Positions 32,612 through 44,889 of a stretch of 64,000 bases of DNA are shown piece by piece (within the stretch, counting starts at the first letter, position 1; each line of letters begins with the position of its first letter). Origin of the DNA: Dentipellis sp. KUC8613 (lineage: Eukaryota; Basidiomycota; Agaricomycetes; Russulales; Hericiaceae); assembly GCA_002286715.1 (NCBI GenBank), contig NSJX01000009.1, positions 311,966-375,965 on the forward strand, given 5' to 3'. The translations under genes and the position numbers were made by a program. The notes beneath the pieces were generated by a model, which did no database searches, had not been told where the DNA came from, and saw nothing but the letters and a program-made list of their open reading frames with translations.

Positions 32612-33824
32612 CTCTGCGCTATAGCGCCAGAGAACCATGGACAACGGCATCGGCTCTCTGGAGATAACAAGCTGGCCCTTGTGTTATCTTTCTTGTCTTT
32701 CTTTGTCTCTCTCTCTCCCTCTCTTTTCTTGTTGTATATGGGTCATTTGGGGTGGATCTGGGGAGTACTTGTCTCGGTCATTCACAGCATCGTTCGTTTG
32801 TATCGGTACTGTCTCTACGCACCTTATAGTTGTAGCATACATGATAGCAGCATTTTCTTCGTCATCAGGCGGGGTTTACCATACGTACTTACCCAGAGAA
32901 ATACTTACCATAGGGTACTGGGAGAATATACGAGTACGGTCGTGCAAAGGGATCGGGGCTCATGGTGGTTGGGAAACGAGTTGAAGAATGTACGTAAACT
33001 ATCTGTCGTATTACGTTTTGCGAGCTTGTTCACTGTTTACTTGACGGCCACCATGGCAGCGGCGGCCTTTGGTCTGGCCACCAGCTACAAGACATCGTAC
33101 GTTCCCAACCTGATGCTATTGTTGACTTGTTATCGTCTCGAGGAGACCTCGTCCCCAAAAGTCCAAGAATTCACATTGGAGTCACTCTGAATGGTTTCGA
33201 AGCTGATGCTACGTTAGCCACCACTACTTCTAGGTACGCAACAGCCCAATAAGTCTGCTCTCGCTCGCTCCATGACTTGAACGCTCCCCTCATCAAGCCG
33301 GATTGAATGCTAGGATATAACCGTGGCACACCTAGACTGGCTTCGTTTCGCATGACATCGCATGTGATGTTTCTTCCCACTCGGCCTCCACACTGAACAC
33401 CTTTCGGCTTGTCATCGATGCGTATATTTGGTCAACGCGCTTCAACAAGCTCCCACAACGTTCGAAACGGTGAGAGTAGTAGTCATGCGCTGCCGTATTG
33501 CGTTTTGTTTTCTGATACATCGCAATGCAGTTCAATTCTACCTTGTGCCGTCGCTTCGTCCGTCTTGTCGACGATGCCACTGTGATACATGTAAAAGGCT
33601 CGAGACAAACCTCGCATAGAGATGTCCTGCATTTGTTTGACAGCTTCCCTGCAACTGCCCTGCAGTGAACCTCCACGCTCAAGTGTCTCAGGTGTTGATT
33701 GCATCACTGCTTCGACGAGGTGTTTGCGCCACGATAAAGAGGTTTGGCGGAGCATGGCGTATATATAGCTTTGTCGAGGACAGCTCTGGCCTTCCTTCAG
33801 CTGAGCTTCTACCCTGTTATCGCA
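32612..33824. other. Intergenic, AT-richer
   Basis: About 1.2 kb. Base composition changes here from very GC-rich to balanced, which continues to about 49 kb. Frames on both strands have no recognisable motif and no consistent splice set. A short frame starting MAAAAFGLATSYKTS at about 33053 is not convincing. Confidence 0.35.
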
Positions 33825-35885
33825 ATGGTCGCGCTTGCGCAACCTCCGAACCTTTCTTCTTCAGAACTCGGCGAGAATATTGGTGCTATTTTTCTTGGAG
33901 TCGTCTTCGCCTCGTTGTATGTGTTTCATGGTCTCCCACCACGATGTCGAAATGCTCACATGTCCCGCAGATTGTATGGCGTCAATTGTGGCCAAATTTA
34001 TTCGTACTGCACTGTGTATTGGAGCACAGATAACCTACGCCTCCGAATTTTCGTAAGCTCTATTGCGTCGGCTGAGGTGGGGATACTGAAGCTTCGACCA
34101 GGTAATTGCAATGTGGTATGCTGATTTCCGAGCGCTACGTCGTACAGGAATTTCTCACAGAACTCAAACAGGATCTTGGGCACGCTGCAATTGGCATTCG
34201 AGATTGTATTCGTTTACGAGATGATGATAGAACAGATCAGACTACCGAGTAGTGTCGTGCACAATTACAATGCATTCTGGTAAGTTAATCCCCCCCTCGT
34301 TCCAAAATGGTCTCTCAAAAGGTATCGGGACCAGGGCGTTCTATGTACGATCCAGAATTTTGCTTGACTATCGACGTCGCTGATCGATTTTATCAGACGG
34401 AGAATTCTTTTGCAGTAAGTCAGGCCTTGGAAGTAGTTGTGATCTGCAGAGCGCTCATCCCAACTAGCTTGTAAGCGATGCCTGTATTCGAGGGTGAGTA
34501 AATATTTTATCAAGTGGGAGGCATCCCCTTCAATAGACACGTTGCCCTTTTTTATCCAGTAATTATGCTGCCAAAATATGGACATGTTAGTCTTCTGCTC
34601 TGTTCTCCGATGTCCTTTAGACCCTGACTGCGATTATAGTGAGCGGGCACAATCGGATATTGCTTGGTATATGCGTACGCATCCTCGAGCTCTGCGCATG
34701 GCAGGATGGTCAATCGTGCTAACTGCGAGCATGCTCACTAGCTCACACTTTCGGCTGCCAACATGGGTTCGTCCTCGCCTTGAATCCTGACAATCATTAC
34801 GCTCAATCGCTACGGCTAAGACAGGAATATTCATCTGTGAGCGTTACCACAAATTTCTCTAGAGGCGTCAGAAACTGACTGCTGTCGCCAGCACTTCCAT
34901 TTGTCGTCCCGGTACGCATCTCTTCAGTCTTCTTATGATCGCGGCCTTTGACTGTCTATAGCTGGGAGTGGTGTACGCTGGATTCTCGACCACGATAGTG
35001 GTAGATGCGTTCCTGGCAGCGACGATGTGTACCCTCCTTTGGCGCATGCCTATTCGTGCCACTGGGACGAAGTCAGTTTCCACACCCTCTGTTGGTGCTT
35101 GCACTCCACCGCTGATGCCCGTGTATGGTTGCAGATTCAATAATACCATTAGAAGCCTACTACTCTATTCCAGTAATACTGGCATATTGACAGCGTAAGC
35201 GTCAATACTTGCATCATAACACAATTTCATTGAATTATTTTACTACAGTCTAGTCGCATCTATGTGTCTCATGACGGTAAGCTCCCGTTACATGGACCAA
35301 AAGAAAAGATTTCAACCTTGCATGCGTCCAGTATGCCTTGCGGCCAGATGCGCAGATATTCATCCCTTTGATGAGTGTTCTCACGGAAGGCGAGCTGGAT
35401 ATCTCCAACACTCTTGTTGTGGTTTGGATATTCATATATCCTTTCGTAGTTTATCGAATCGCATTCATGGGTAGCCTCAATTGGAGAAACACGTTGAAGC
35501 AACAACAGGACGCCGACCTGAACAACCCCACTGTTCTGTCTGCAATCGCGTTTTCTACCAGTCCCATTCGAGCGAGTTTTGTCCCCTGTCCTGATTATCC
35601 TGCTCCGGTACGTGCAATAGCCTCTTCATAAGGTGTTCACGTCTCTGATGCACTGCTATTTTTCTAGGCGACGTTGACGGACCCAAAGGTGGTGCTGGAC
35701 ATCTCCAAACGCTTTTCAGAGGTCCGTGACTCGCTAGCCTTCTCCGAGACGACTGATCGAGCTGGAGTTCTAGCATTTGAATATGTCAGAATCTCAGGGC
35801 CATGGCGCATGGATCCCTCATTCTCCGTAACGCAGTCGTGTAGACACCTCTGTGGGAGTTATGAAAGTGGGGATGTGGCCTGCTG
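33825..35885 (+). pseudogene. DUF6534-type seven-helix membrane protein, probably decayed
   Basis: DUF6534 proteins are expanded, uncharacterised polytopic membrane proteins of mushrooms. Recognisable pieces in order: exon 1 GENIGAIFLGVVFASL, then LYGVNCGQIYSYCTVYWSTD, then RILGTLQLAFEIVFVYEMM, later GFSTTIVVDAFLAATMCTLL, SLLLYSSNTGILTA, and MGSLNWRNTLKQQQD. Exons 1-3 splice well (33825-33916, 33971-34052, then from about 34160). The expected helix after NAFW (about 34310-34440) meets a TGA in the only sensible frame with no donor to skip it, and the stretch to 34960 lacks clear helices. It is therefore either a broken gene or one with exons I missed. Confidence 0.5.
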
Positions 35886-36751
35886 ATTAAAGCAGCCAAT
35901 GGCATATTGGTACTCGGGATACTGCCGCACTGCGTTCGCGCTGAAATTGTCCGCCTCTGCCGGGAGTACTCAGTGCACGACGCTGTATATTCCACACTCT
36001 TCATGCATCTGATGAATAATGACTTGCGCGAAGGCGAAGCGGTTCGGCCGGGAAGGCCCTCATCAATCTTGCGATGAATAATCGGTATGTCTATACCGCC
36101 CGTGCCGCTATCGCTTCCTGCTTTTCAAATATTGGCCTCGAAACTAACTCTGACGGCACTAAACTATGTCATTCTTCTAGCTCACGTTTACGCAGTCGAA
36201 GAGAAGCGCGGACCTTTCGGAACCATTCCGAGGTTCGTCTTTTTTTCTCTATTTTCACATCAGAAATCTAATCGTGCGGAATGTGTAGTGTTAGTGTGGG
36301 CAGCTTCACAGCGTCTACAACGGCCCTTTACGTTTCCTCTACAAATTAAACAGCCTTTTGGCGGTGCTAGGCGCTTGGTGTCTTCTAATGTTGGCATGTA
36401 AACGGGTTCATGCCAGCATGGGATGCCCCTCGCTTCGTCTTTCGGATCTTCCGTACTTACTCCGTCAGGCTTTAGGTGAGGCGTCATTCAATTGTGCTGT
36501 CTCCACTGACATGTTTTGCGCGGCTACCGCGAAGCATTACTCGAAGTTGCAAATGACTCGACAGGGAAAAGAAGGCAGGCAGTGTCATCAAGCCCAGGGT
36601 CGGCGTCGATGTACACGACATCCATACCCTCGACAGTTCACAATGCTCTATCGGTGGTGAAACAAGCCGGCACCACTCTTGTATATAAGACTAGGTCTTC
36701 AAGCTCGGTCTCCGCACATCCTCCTCCTTCCCGCCACCTCGTCTCAACGCG
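35886..36751. other. Intergenic
   Basis: No gene assigned. One plus frame at about 36087-36290 (ILASKLTLTALNYVILLAHV) is hydrophobic and could be a stray piece of another decayed membrane protein. The last 70 bp, with GTATATAAGACTAGG at 36680-36694, is a likely promoter for the first GNAT gene. Confidence 0.35.
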
Positions 36752-37799
36752 ATGTCTGAATTCTCTGTTCAGCAAGTCAAAGAACCGTCAGGCATGTTCC
36801 TGATTTGTCGAGGCCAAGGATCTCTATTTGATGACAGTTTTTTCTCAGCTTCTCAGATCGACGAAGCGGTTGCTCTCTGTCTCATAGCGTTCGAATGAGG
36901 TTCGTCATTTTTGGACCTGCTTGTTCCAGTAGTCTGATAGTTTTCAGACGCCGTCACCGCTGCGTTCTCCGGAGGAGACCCCGAACTTATTGACCTCAAC
37001 TACCGTTCAATGATTCGTGCGGCCCTCCACAGCGGCGAAGTCTACTTCGCCACTGATGCTTCGGGGAAAATTGTGGCAGTTGGAATATGGTTCGCTCCAG
37101 GACAAGAGCTTTGGGCTACGTGCGTTCACGTGTTCGCCTTTCGAATCGTTCTTCTGGCTGATCACCCCCTAGCGAGAAGCAGCGAGCCCTTGGTTTCAAC
37201 GATGTAATAAAGGCTTCTTCTCCCAAGACCATCGAATGGCTTGTGGGCACTGTACGTCGTCTTCATTTCTTCAGCCGCTCACAATCTCATTTGGGGCTCG
37301 GGTATTCATAGTACAAACCCATAATGGCGGAATTTGTGTCGAAGGCACTTAGTCCGAGGGTATGTCCTCACGCGTTTGCTGATTTGAATTGTCTGATTTC
37401 TTGTCTGTTGCAGGTCAAGAAAGACACTTGGTTTGCCAACGTCATCGCCACAGATCCTGCATACCAGAGACGCGGATTAGCGAGAGCCTTAATCGAGCCG
37501 GTTTACCAGAAGGTCTGAGCGGCGTTCTCGATTTCATTTTACCTTCATTTATTGATATCTCATTTACTGCCACTGTATGCAGGCTCTCGCGAACAATGCC
37601 CTTCTTGCTACATGCGCCGTCAGCGACACGAACGTACGTATACCTTTGCTTTGAAGATCAGTGTGATAAGAATTTCATGATTCCTTTGTAGTGTACTGTC
37701 TTCAAGAAGCTAGGTTGGGAGTACAAAGGCCGTGTGGATATTCCTTCGCCTGTGTCGTCTGACCCCTTCCCTATCATCTGCCTGACGCGTGGTTCGTAA
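36752..37799 (+). CDS. GNAT-family N-acetyltransferase, copy 1 (possible nonsense codon)
   Basis: GNAT enzymes transfer acetyl from acetyl-CoA to an amine; the substrate is unknown. Start MSEFSVQQVKEPS, then a probable GC-AG intron, then QIDEAVALCLIAFE, MIRAALHSGEVYFATDASGK, AVGIWFAPGQELWAT, QRALGFNDVIKAS, WFANVIATDPAYQRRGLARA (acetyl-CoA loop, RxxGLA) and VFKKLGWEYKGRVDIPSP. All parts have counterparts in the two neighbouring copies. After LIAFE the frame meets TGA at 36896-36898 just before the donor; the matching place in copy 2 reads an ordinary codon. The gene may be nonsense-mutated, use another donor, or contain a sequencing error. The domain otherwise appears complete. Confidence 0.7.
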
Positions 37800-38393
37800 A
37801 GTGTTGACCACGTAGCCATGTCGGAGTAAGCCACGTCAATAATTACAGTCTTCGCTGCCCCTTTGTTTACTTCTCTCAGTCTGTGACATAACTTATGAAG
37901 CCGTCGGGATCGTTTGTATATCCATCTTAGCAAGAATATAAACGTTTGATCCTCGTGGGCACCCATGTTCCTTCGCTCCACGAGGACGAATCCGACTTAC
38001 CGACTGCGGCGCAGTAGAACGATATTTCGCCCAGACCACCGAGACACCAGTGTCCGTGATTCGAAACCCCCAGATGTCAGAAAACATGACTGTCACCATC
38101 GAATCTGCTTGCTGATTCGCTGTCGACAATTCAGAAGAAGACCCAAGCACGCCGTAAACCTGCAGGTATGCAACCTAAGTAATCTCTCCCACATGTGACT
38201 GTGCTAAATTGACGATAGTCATATGTCCTATATTCTTATTACCGTCCAGTGGGCCGTAAGGAGTGTCTAGACCAGGCACCAATTTGGGAGAGGAAGGGCC
38301 CTCATTATTTAAACGCGCAATACGGCTTGGAAGCGCGAGTCATCTTGGTACCAACAAACCCCCTTCGATCATATTGCACCCCACGATTCAAGC
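37800..38393. other. Intergenic
   Basis: Spacer between GNAT copies 1 and 2. ATTTAAACGCG near 38307 is the only TATA-like stretch close to the next start. No coding signal. Confidence 0.35.
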
Positions 38394-39460
38394 ATGCTCG
38401 ACTACAATGTACGATTAGTTCAGGACCTTACACGTGAGTGCGCGTGTGCACGAAGTCATTTCACTAACCTGAGCATTCGTGCCCGCCAGCTGACCAGATA
38501 GACGAGATGGTCGCAATATGTCTGAGATCGTTCGATACGACAGGTTCGTCTACGAGCTCCATCAAATACTACGCAGCGCAGTGAGTTGAGTGACATTGCT
38601 GCTAGATGTCGTCAGTGACGCGTTTACTGGCGCTAATGCAGCGCTGCTGGACCCGAGTTTTCGCTGTACTATCCGTGCGGGGATACACAGCGGCACAGTC
38701 TATCTCGCGCAGGACAAGTCGGATCGGATTCTGGCTTTCGCGGTCTGCTTTGGCCCTGGGAAAAGTATTTACGCTACGTACGTATGATCGCAATCCTTTG
38801 CCGCTTCAAAGCAACAAATGCTGATGCGAGTGCTTGCGCAGGCAGGAGCAGAGAGAGCTCGGGTTTGACCAGATGGTCAGCGATATGTCTCCCGAGACTA
38901 GGGACTGGTGGAAAAATACTGTCAGTATCTTTTTGCATTCTTTGAAGTGACAATATGACTGAGGTCCCATGCGCGGTAGTACGTACCGAAAGTGGACAAG
39001 ATATTATCTGAGGAAGTGCTGGGCGTCGTAAGTGAAATCTCTGGGGTTCGTGTTCTAGAACACAATCTTAGCTTGCATACGCAGAACAAGGTTGACGCAT
39101 GGTATGTCAATCTCCTAGTCGCAGATTCAGCATTCAAGAGGCAAGGGCTGGCTAGGGCCGTACTTGATGCGGTCGATCAACGTGTACGAGCTTGTTCGCT
39201 TGGGTTAAGTGCCTGAATCGTCGTCTTATATGTTGTATCGGTAGGCCATCGCGGATAAGACGGTTCTGGTCTTATGCGCTAACAAGGAAATAAATGTAAG
39301 TGCATACTCCGTAAAAGCACGACATTATGCTGACCTCTGCCTTGTTAAGCGCGATGTCTATCTGCGACTTGGTTTTGAAGTCAAAGGAAAAGTTGATGTT
39401 CCTTCTCCTGCGGGGACGTTTCCTGTTTTCGCTCTAACACGGGCACCGAAGTCCGGGTAA
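38394..39460 (+). CDS. GNAT-family N-acetyltransferase, copy 2
   Basis: Start MLDYNVRLVQDL, then exons encoding ADQIDEMVAICLRSFD, CTIRAGIHSGTVYLAQDKSD, AFAVCFGPGKSIYAT, QRELGFDQMVSDMSPETRDW, DAWYVNLLVADSAFKRQGLA (acetyl-CoA binding loop QGLAR), AIADKTVLVLCAN and RDVYLRLGFEVKGKVDVPSP, ending with TAA at 39458-39460. About seven short introns at positions equivalent to those of copies 1 and 3. No premature stop seen. It probably arose by tandem duplication and is likely the functional plus-strand copy. Catalytic specificity cannot be read from sequence; similar fungal genes are simply called GNAT domain proteins. Confidence 0.8.
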
Positions 39461-39820
39461 GAAGTAAGCACTGTCACACGTTGAGCTTCAGGGCTTCTTA
39501 CTTACCCCTCTGCCTAATAGCCAGTGAAGGCAATATGACTCGAGAGGATTAGCGAGGAACTTGAAGGCTGTTCAATACGCAAAGGCTGCTCTGACGGGTT
39601 TATGCGGGAATTTGAGAAGGAAAGGACGTACGGGGTCTATACAGTCCGAAGGTTCCCAATGTAGAACCATAGCGATGGGTTGAATGGGCCTCGCAAACAA
39701 TCTATAATGATAATTCTACTACCCACGACAACCAACAACACGTTCTCAATTGCCTCTAAAGCTGCATGACGTGTGAGATAATATCCTGACTACGCAAGTT
39801 AAATTCTCCTCACCACTTCA
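39461..39820. other. Intergenic between convergent GNAT genes
   Basis: 360 bp separating the stop codons of copy 2 (+) and copy 3 (-). No coding signal; both 3' untranslated regions presumably lie here. Confidence 0.4.
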
Positions 39821-40866
39821 CTACTCCGGAGGGGTCTTCGTTAGGCAAATCGTTGGGAATGAACCGTGTGAGGAAGACATGTCCAATCTCCCCTTCTCCT
39901 CAAAGCCCATCTTTCGGTAAACGATGCCCTGAGAGTCCTCGCGTTAACACGATATGAAGACACCGTATGAAGACAACGGGAACTCACGTTGGTCTCGTTA
40001 CCCGCGCATAGGGCTAGAACGGTTTTGTCTGCGATAGCCTGATAAATGGGTGAGGATCGGATACCACCGAGATGTCCGAGGCACGAAAAGACTCACTCTT
40101 TGGAACACGGTATCGACGAGTGCAGTAGCTAATCCACGCCTCTGCCATGCAGGATCCGTAACGATAAGGTTCGCATACCACGAGTCGAGTTTCTAGAAGC
40201 AACGTGAGCAAAGAGGCACCTTATCCTCCATGGACGACTCACTTTGTTCCCAAGAGCTTCCTTCAGAAACTTATCGAGCACTGGGCCGTACTACGTTCCC
40301 GGTCTCAGCCAGTGAGAACGACTCGACGGGCGCATGTCGCTTACCGTTTTCGTCCACCATTCCTGAGTGTCCGGCGACAGTCCAGCGAACAGATCGTTGA
40401 AACCGAGCTCACGCTGTTCGGCACTGTGCCTTTACATTCAGCGTTCTCCAGGATCAGATCGGATGTTTCACGACGCACGTAGCATACAGCTCCTGTCCAG
40501 GACCGAACCACACCCCAACGGCCAGGATATGGTCGGCGTTATCAGTAGCAAAGTAAACTGCTCCGGCTAGAGCTCCGGCACGAATAATGGAGCGAAAGAA
40601 TGGATCCGCTAGGTTCCAATTGTTTCCGGTGAGGACAGTGATGATGGGGTCTGCATTCTCGTTTATTGCCGCTGCCTGCCTGTTCACGACCGGGACCAAT
40701 ACGCACCACCCTGAAATGCTTTGACGGACAAGGCGACAGCTTCGTCGACTTGGGCATCTGACGCATGGAGTTAGCGTTCATCATAGTTCTGACAGCGTGT
40801 CATATGCGTTGAGAGTTCGGACTGACCTGTGGGCTCTTTCACAAGGCGTATGGTGTGTTCCGACAT
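39821..40866 (-). CDS. GNAT-family N-acetyltransferase, copy 3
   Basis: Minus-strand paralogue converging on copy 2. ATG at 40866 begins MSEHTIRLVKEPT, almost the same as the start of copy 1. Following exons: DAQVDEAVALSVKAFQ, SIIRAGALAGAVYFATDNAD, LAVGVWFGPGQELYAT, AEQRELGFNDLFAGLSPDTQ, KLDSWYANLIVTDPAWQRRG (acetyl-CoA loop), AIADKTVLALCAGNETN and VYRKMGFEEKGRLDM, ending PTICLTKTPPE then TAG at 39821-39823. Splice phases agree throughout and no internal stop was found. The inverted orientation shows that the cluster grew by more than simple head-to-tail duplication. Confidence 0.8.
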
Positions 40867-42089
40867 GGTCAACAGATGACAACGGGTCGGACGACCTTTA
40901 TCGACCAACGGGGGCGCGTGCAAGCGAACAAGACAGATGCTGAAATGCTCACTATTATATATGCTGCAAGTGCAACAGATCTATCAAAATCCGAAGCGCG
41001 ATTTGGACATCTGGCACATGCTACGTCGCCGATTTTGGGATGGTGATAAATCATTCGATGCAAAATCCTGGTTTGGAATACCGTGCTCGTTCTCCGGAAC
41101 TAGATGCTTCAAGCATTAGTGAGTCATCAAGAAAGTACAGGAGTGAGCCTACGGCAAGGACGAGAGCCCGCTGCGCCTGGGACAACGTTTCTCACGCTAT
41201 GCTCCTCCCAAACTTCTTTCAGAATAGCGCAGGCAGTCGGTAGCATCGCCATTAGAACTCACACGCAAGTCTCAGGCAGTTCGAACCGAAGATTTAGTTC
41301 GCATTGTCTCGTCGGGATCGTACAGTCACCGAAGTCGAGTGTACAACTCTCACCAGCCATGATACCGCACGGACATCATTGTCGACTGGGATGGCGAGAA
41401 GACACGAATATTGGAGAACGATCTGCCTCATCTGCGCCTAATATCTTCATCTGGTTGCTGGGAAATGGCATGCAGCGAGGATTCTCCATTGGCGGTACCG
41501 ATGCACACACTCAGCGCGTCAGTGTCGAGTCCCTCGGATTCGAAGGCCCGAGGATCAGGCTTTCGGCTCTGAAGATGGGCCCGGACACTGTCAGCTCGCG
41601 GACAAGCCCTCTGGGAACGACGGAAGCTCCGGGCGCAATAGTATGGCAATCCGAGTACTCTCAGGAGGTAGCCGGGTCGTGCCAAAACATAGCCTTCTTC
41701 TGCAGCATGTGGCACTAGAACTTTGCTGTGTGCCGACTTCGCCGACGCAGATGCAACAGAGCCGTAATCTAGCGGCATGCCCCCGTCTACCGAACCATGG
41801 CGGTTCGCTCAATCGCCTGGAGCATCAGTTTCTGATCAGCAGTCCGCGGGCGATCTGGATTCCAGATATGCAGGTGGAACGCGGGACTCTTGTGACATGC
41901 CAGAACAATAACATACCTGGGCCCTATGTCCAAGGTTTGATCTCCTCTTTGCGGTCTTATCTGTAGAGGTGAGACAGCAGACCCCTCTGTCGGCGTCGAT
42001 ACTGCCTTCAGGCTCGTGCATGTAAGTTTAGGTCTCCCTTCCCTGCTCCTTTCGTCCTTGACGCTGCGATAGCTTCCATCGAGTAGACT
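40867..42089. other. Intergenic
   Basis: About 1.2 kb, divergent between GNAT copy 3 and the But2-like gene. A 204-codon plus frame at 41104-41718 and overlapping minus frames have no recognisable motif, and the two strands are open together, which suggests composition rather than coding. Confidence 0.35.
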
Positions 42090-43105
42090 ATGGCTAACGA
42101 CAACGAGTACTCGTCCCTGCCTCAAGATGATGAACAGGCCCCCTTGGTCGACGAAAAGCGTAAGTCCACGAACGAATTTACGTCTTCCACGTGCTCACAT
42201 GACCTCATAGCTGAGCCCGAGGTAGCAGAAATCACTAGCGCCCCCTCGAATGGACCAGCATACCGCATTATACGCCTTGCGACGCTCATCATCGTCGTCT
42301 GCACCGTGATCGATAGCCTGCTGTTCCTCCAGCTCGGGCTTCGTTACTGGAAGGCGTCGGCACCAGTCGACCCCGACTCTCTCGAGCTGCGGAGTCCTTA
42401 CATCGGCTTCGACGACCTGTACCGCAACAAGTCGAGGAGCTCACCACATGGCCCCATCTTCAACCTCGGCCGTGCCTTGATGCAAGTGTCCTCGGCGGAG
42501 CCGAACAAGGTCTTTCCGCAGTGGCCGGACTCGTGGATGAGCCCGGATGGGCTCGTGCCAATGGACGACAGACATCTGTTGGTCAGCGAAAAGGTACTGT
42601 GTCTCCTATACACATGCCTACTCCCATGTCATAGCCCGCGCTGACATGTTGAGTCAGATTTCGACGATCGCGCAGTTCCGCGTCCGCGACTATGGAATGG
42701 AGAACTGCAGCTTCACGCTGGAGATACCTGCAAAGGACGATACCGACGCGCCTCAATTCACGATCCCAGGCCCTGGCGAGAGTGTCGAGCTGGACGTCTG
42801 GCTGCTCTCGACAGAGAGGAGACTCAAGTTCCACGAGCTGTCATGGAAGACGAAGCCCGCGCGCCAAAAGCACCTGGGTACGTGGACCGCCTCTCCAGGG
42901 TCGAGTCAGCATCTGCCCGGATACGCATGCAAGTCAGGGTCGTACCAGACCGTGGAGGTGACGTGCTCGACTCCAGGTTGTTTGTTGGACATGAACGTCA
43001 GGGACAGGAAGCGGTTTGGTACGTTCTCTGTTCATGGCGTTCGAAAGATGGAAGCTAAGGCGGCGATGGACAGGTCTATTCTTGAAGCAGTATCAAACTA
43101 TCTAA
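42090..43105 (+). CDS. Membrane-anchored But2-like domain protein
   Basis: Four exons (42090-42159, 42211-42593, 42658-43018, 43074-43105) in phase, 281 residues. A cytosolic acidic start (DEQAPLVDEK) precedes one membrane helix, IIRLATLIIVVCTVIDSLLF. The lumenal or secreted part has PYIGFDDLYRN, FPQWPDSWMSPDGLVPMDDR, TIAQFRVRDYGMENCSFTLE, VWLLSTERRLKFHELSWKTK and YACKSGSYQTVEVTC, and ends RFGLFLKQYQTI. This order matches the basidiomycete group annotated as Ubiquitin 3 binding protein But2 C-terminal domain; the ubiquitin link in the name is historical and no role is proven. Intron 1 is 51 bp and open in frame, so a retained form would still be translated. It sits next to two UstYa-like genes. 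Confidence 0.75.
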
Positions 43106-43385
43106 TGATCCGCGCAAGGGCATGGCTGTACTTGAATGCAAGCACCTGCATTGACAACGATTGATTTGTGTTGTATTATAATATATGACTAGCCATTAGC
43201 GCTTCCTATAGGCGCCGCCTTCATCGTGAATCATCATTTATGTTATCCTGCGCCCCCACGATGACACATGATAAAATGTTGAAGAACCCAACCCAACCCT
43301 ACTCCACCCTATTTGGTTCCTCGTAAACCGCTACAGCGATGAATGGATGAATAGTTAGTATAATTTGCATTAGAAATCTACCAAG

Positions 43386-44081
43386 TTACGCACTTGATAT
43401 GTTATGTTCGGCTCGGTATCTGAACCAGGACACCCAGTTGACCTTCAGCATGTCATACACGGCCTCCCAGTCTCTGCAGACGTGCGTCGCGCCTTCTGCA
43501 TCCCCAGCCAAGCTGCGGCTTGCGAAATCTCCCGGTTCCAGCGTCAAGTCGGCTTGGCAGAGGCTCATGCGTCGCAAGTAGTCGAAACAATGCTGCAGGT
43601 GCGCTTCGCCGAGCTTGCTGTCTGTGAGGCCCTGGCGGAAGTATCGCAGACAGTGGATCTCGTGAAACATGGAAACGAAGAACGAGCGCTTCTCGGGACC
43701 GAGGCGGATGGCGCCAGTCCCGTATGGCGATGTGTGTATCCACTCGTCGAAGGAAACGTCGTCGTCGAGGGCGTAGTGAAGGCTGTCCTCCATGACCATC
43801 TGCACCGGACGGCCAAAGTTCAGAGCAGGTTCAGGTGGGTAATCATCCCCCTCGTAGCCTGCAAAGAAATTAGATGATTATTCAAAGCGCCCCTTGCATG
43901 AAAGCGCACTATAATGATGTAAAGGCTTGGCGACATCCGAAAGCTGAGGTGTTGCAAACACGATGTTGCGCGTGAGAAGAAATAGCGTGTACGTGAGGTA
44001 GATGGAAACAACGCTCAGAGTGGTGAGTGCTGTTGCGAAAAAGAAAATATTCCTCCTTGAGTCGTTCGTAGTTGCTGCCAT
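43386..44081 (-). CDS. UstYa-like (DUF3328) protein A
   Basis: UstYa-type proteins are membrane-anchored enzymes that, in ascomycete dikaritin pathways (ustiloxin, phomopsin, asperipin), oxidatively cross-link ribosomal peptides. Two exons (43910-44081, 43386-43858), 214 residues. A single membrane helix lies near the start (FFFATALTTLSVVSIYLTYT). YSYEGDDYPPEP follows across the intron. The defining motifs are both present: HEIHCLR (HxxHC) and HCFDYLRRMSLCQADLTLEP, with CRDWEAVYDML near the end. All expected His and Cys residues are kept, so activity is plausible. It is divergent from protein B, 0.8 kb away, and about 2 kb from the secreted peptide array. Basidiomycetes have many DUF3328 genes of unknown role, so a peptide substrate is inference. 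Confidence 0.85.
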
Positions 44082-44889
44082 AGGAAAAGTGGGGGAGATG
44101 GAAGGGAGGAGACGACGTTGCAGGCAGCGAAAGACCCCCACCAAGTGCCCTTAGAGCCGGCTTTCGGATTCTGAGATAAGAAAGGGGCTTCGATCCACCG
44201 AGACAAGCTTCTGTATGAGATCTCGCCTGCTATAGACCTGGTATGTCAAAAGCTTCTTCACGATCTCGAATCAGTGCGACGGTCAGGCGTGCACCCGACA
44301 CCGGCTAGAATGCACACACTAGTTGCGGATATAGAAACAAAGTCACCGCCTCCTACGTCAAAACCTTGCTGCATTCTGATATCTGATTCAGATGCGTGTG
44401 GGTCCGTTCCCACCGCGGTTGGGCTCTTTTGTTAGATGGACGAGCGGGTGTTGTCGTGTTCACTTCCCCGAGCGGTCGGACGACCAAGCTGTCCGACCGA
44501 GCCGTAGGAAAGAATCCGTTCAAGCTCCGCCGGGAATTGCCGTTTGATCCCAGAGCGCCCGCGGCTCGCTGGCATCTCCTTTCATGTCGCCTCACCGTCC
44601 TCTGCATCACTCTCGGATCTTCTCCTTCTGTCAGCGTAGTGGTGCGAACATGCGAACGAATGATGAAGACTTTGACAGAAGCTTCTGAACCCGTTATGGT
44701 GGAGTGCTAAATATGCGACTTCAATCCGATCCAAAGATCGTGTTCTGGTGCGTCACAGGGTCAAATGAATCGAACTGATCTGCTCGACCGTCCGGATCCA
44801 TGGGCAGTATGTGTCGTACAGTATAACAGGCCTTGAGCTTAATCTCTAATCTGTTGCCCTGCTGCAACACGAGGGATCGGCACGCCAAG
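44082..44889. promoter_or_regulatory. Divergent promoter region of the UstYa-like pair
   Basis: 808 bp between the start codons of UstYa-like A (-) and B (+). A plus frame at 44396-44710 has no recognisable motif. No clear TATA box. Shared control of the two genes is possible. Confidence 0.4.

Noticed and set aside
41104..41718. A 204-codon plus-strand frame between GNAT copy 3 and the But2-like gene
   Set aside because: No motif, no consistent splice signals, and overlapping frames are open on the other strand. Treated as chance.
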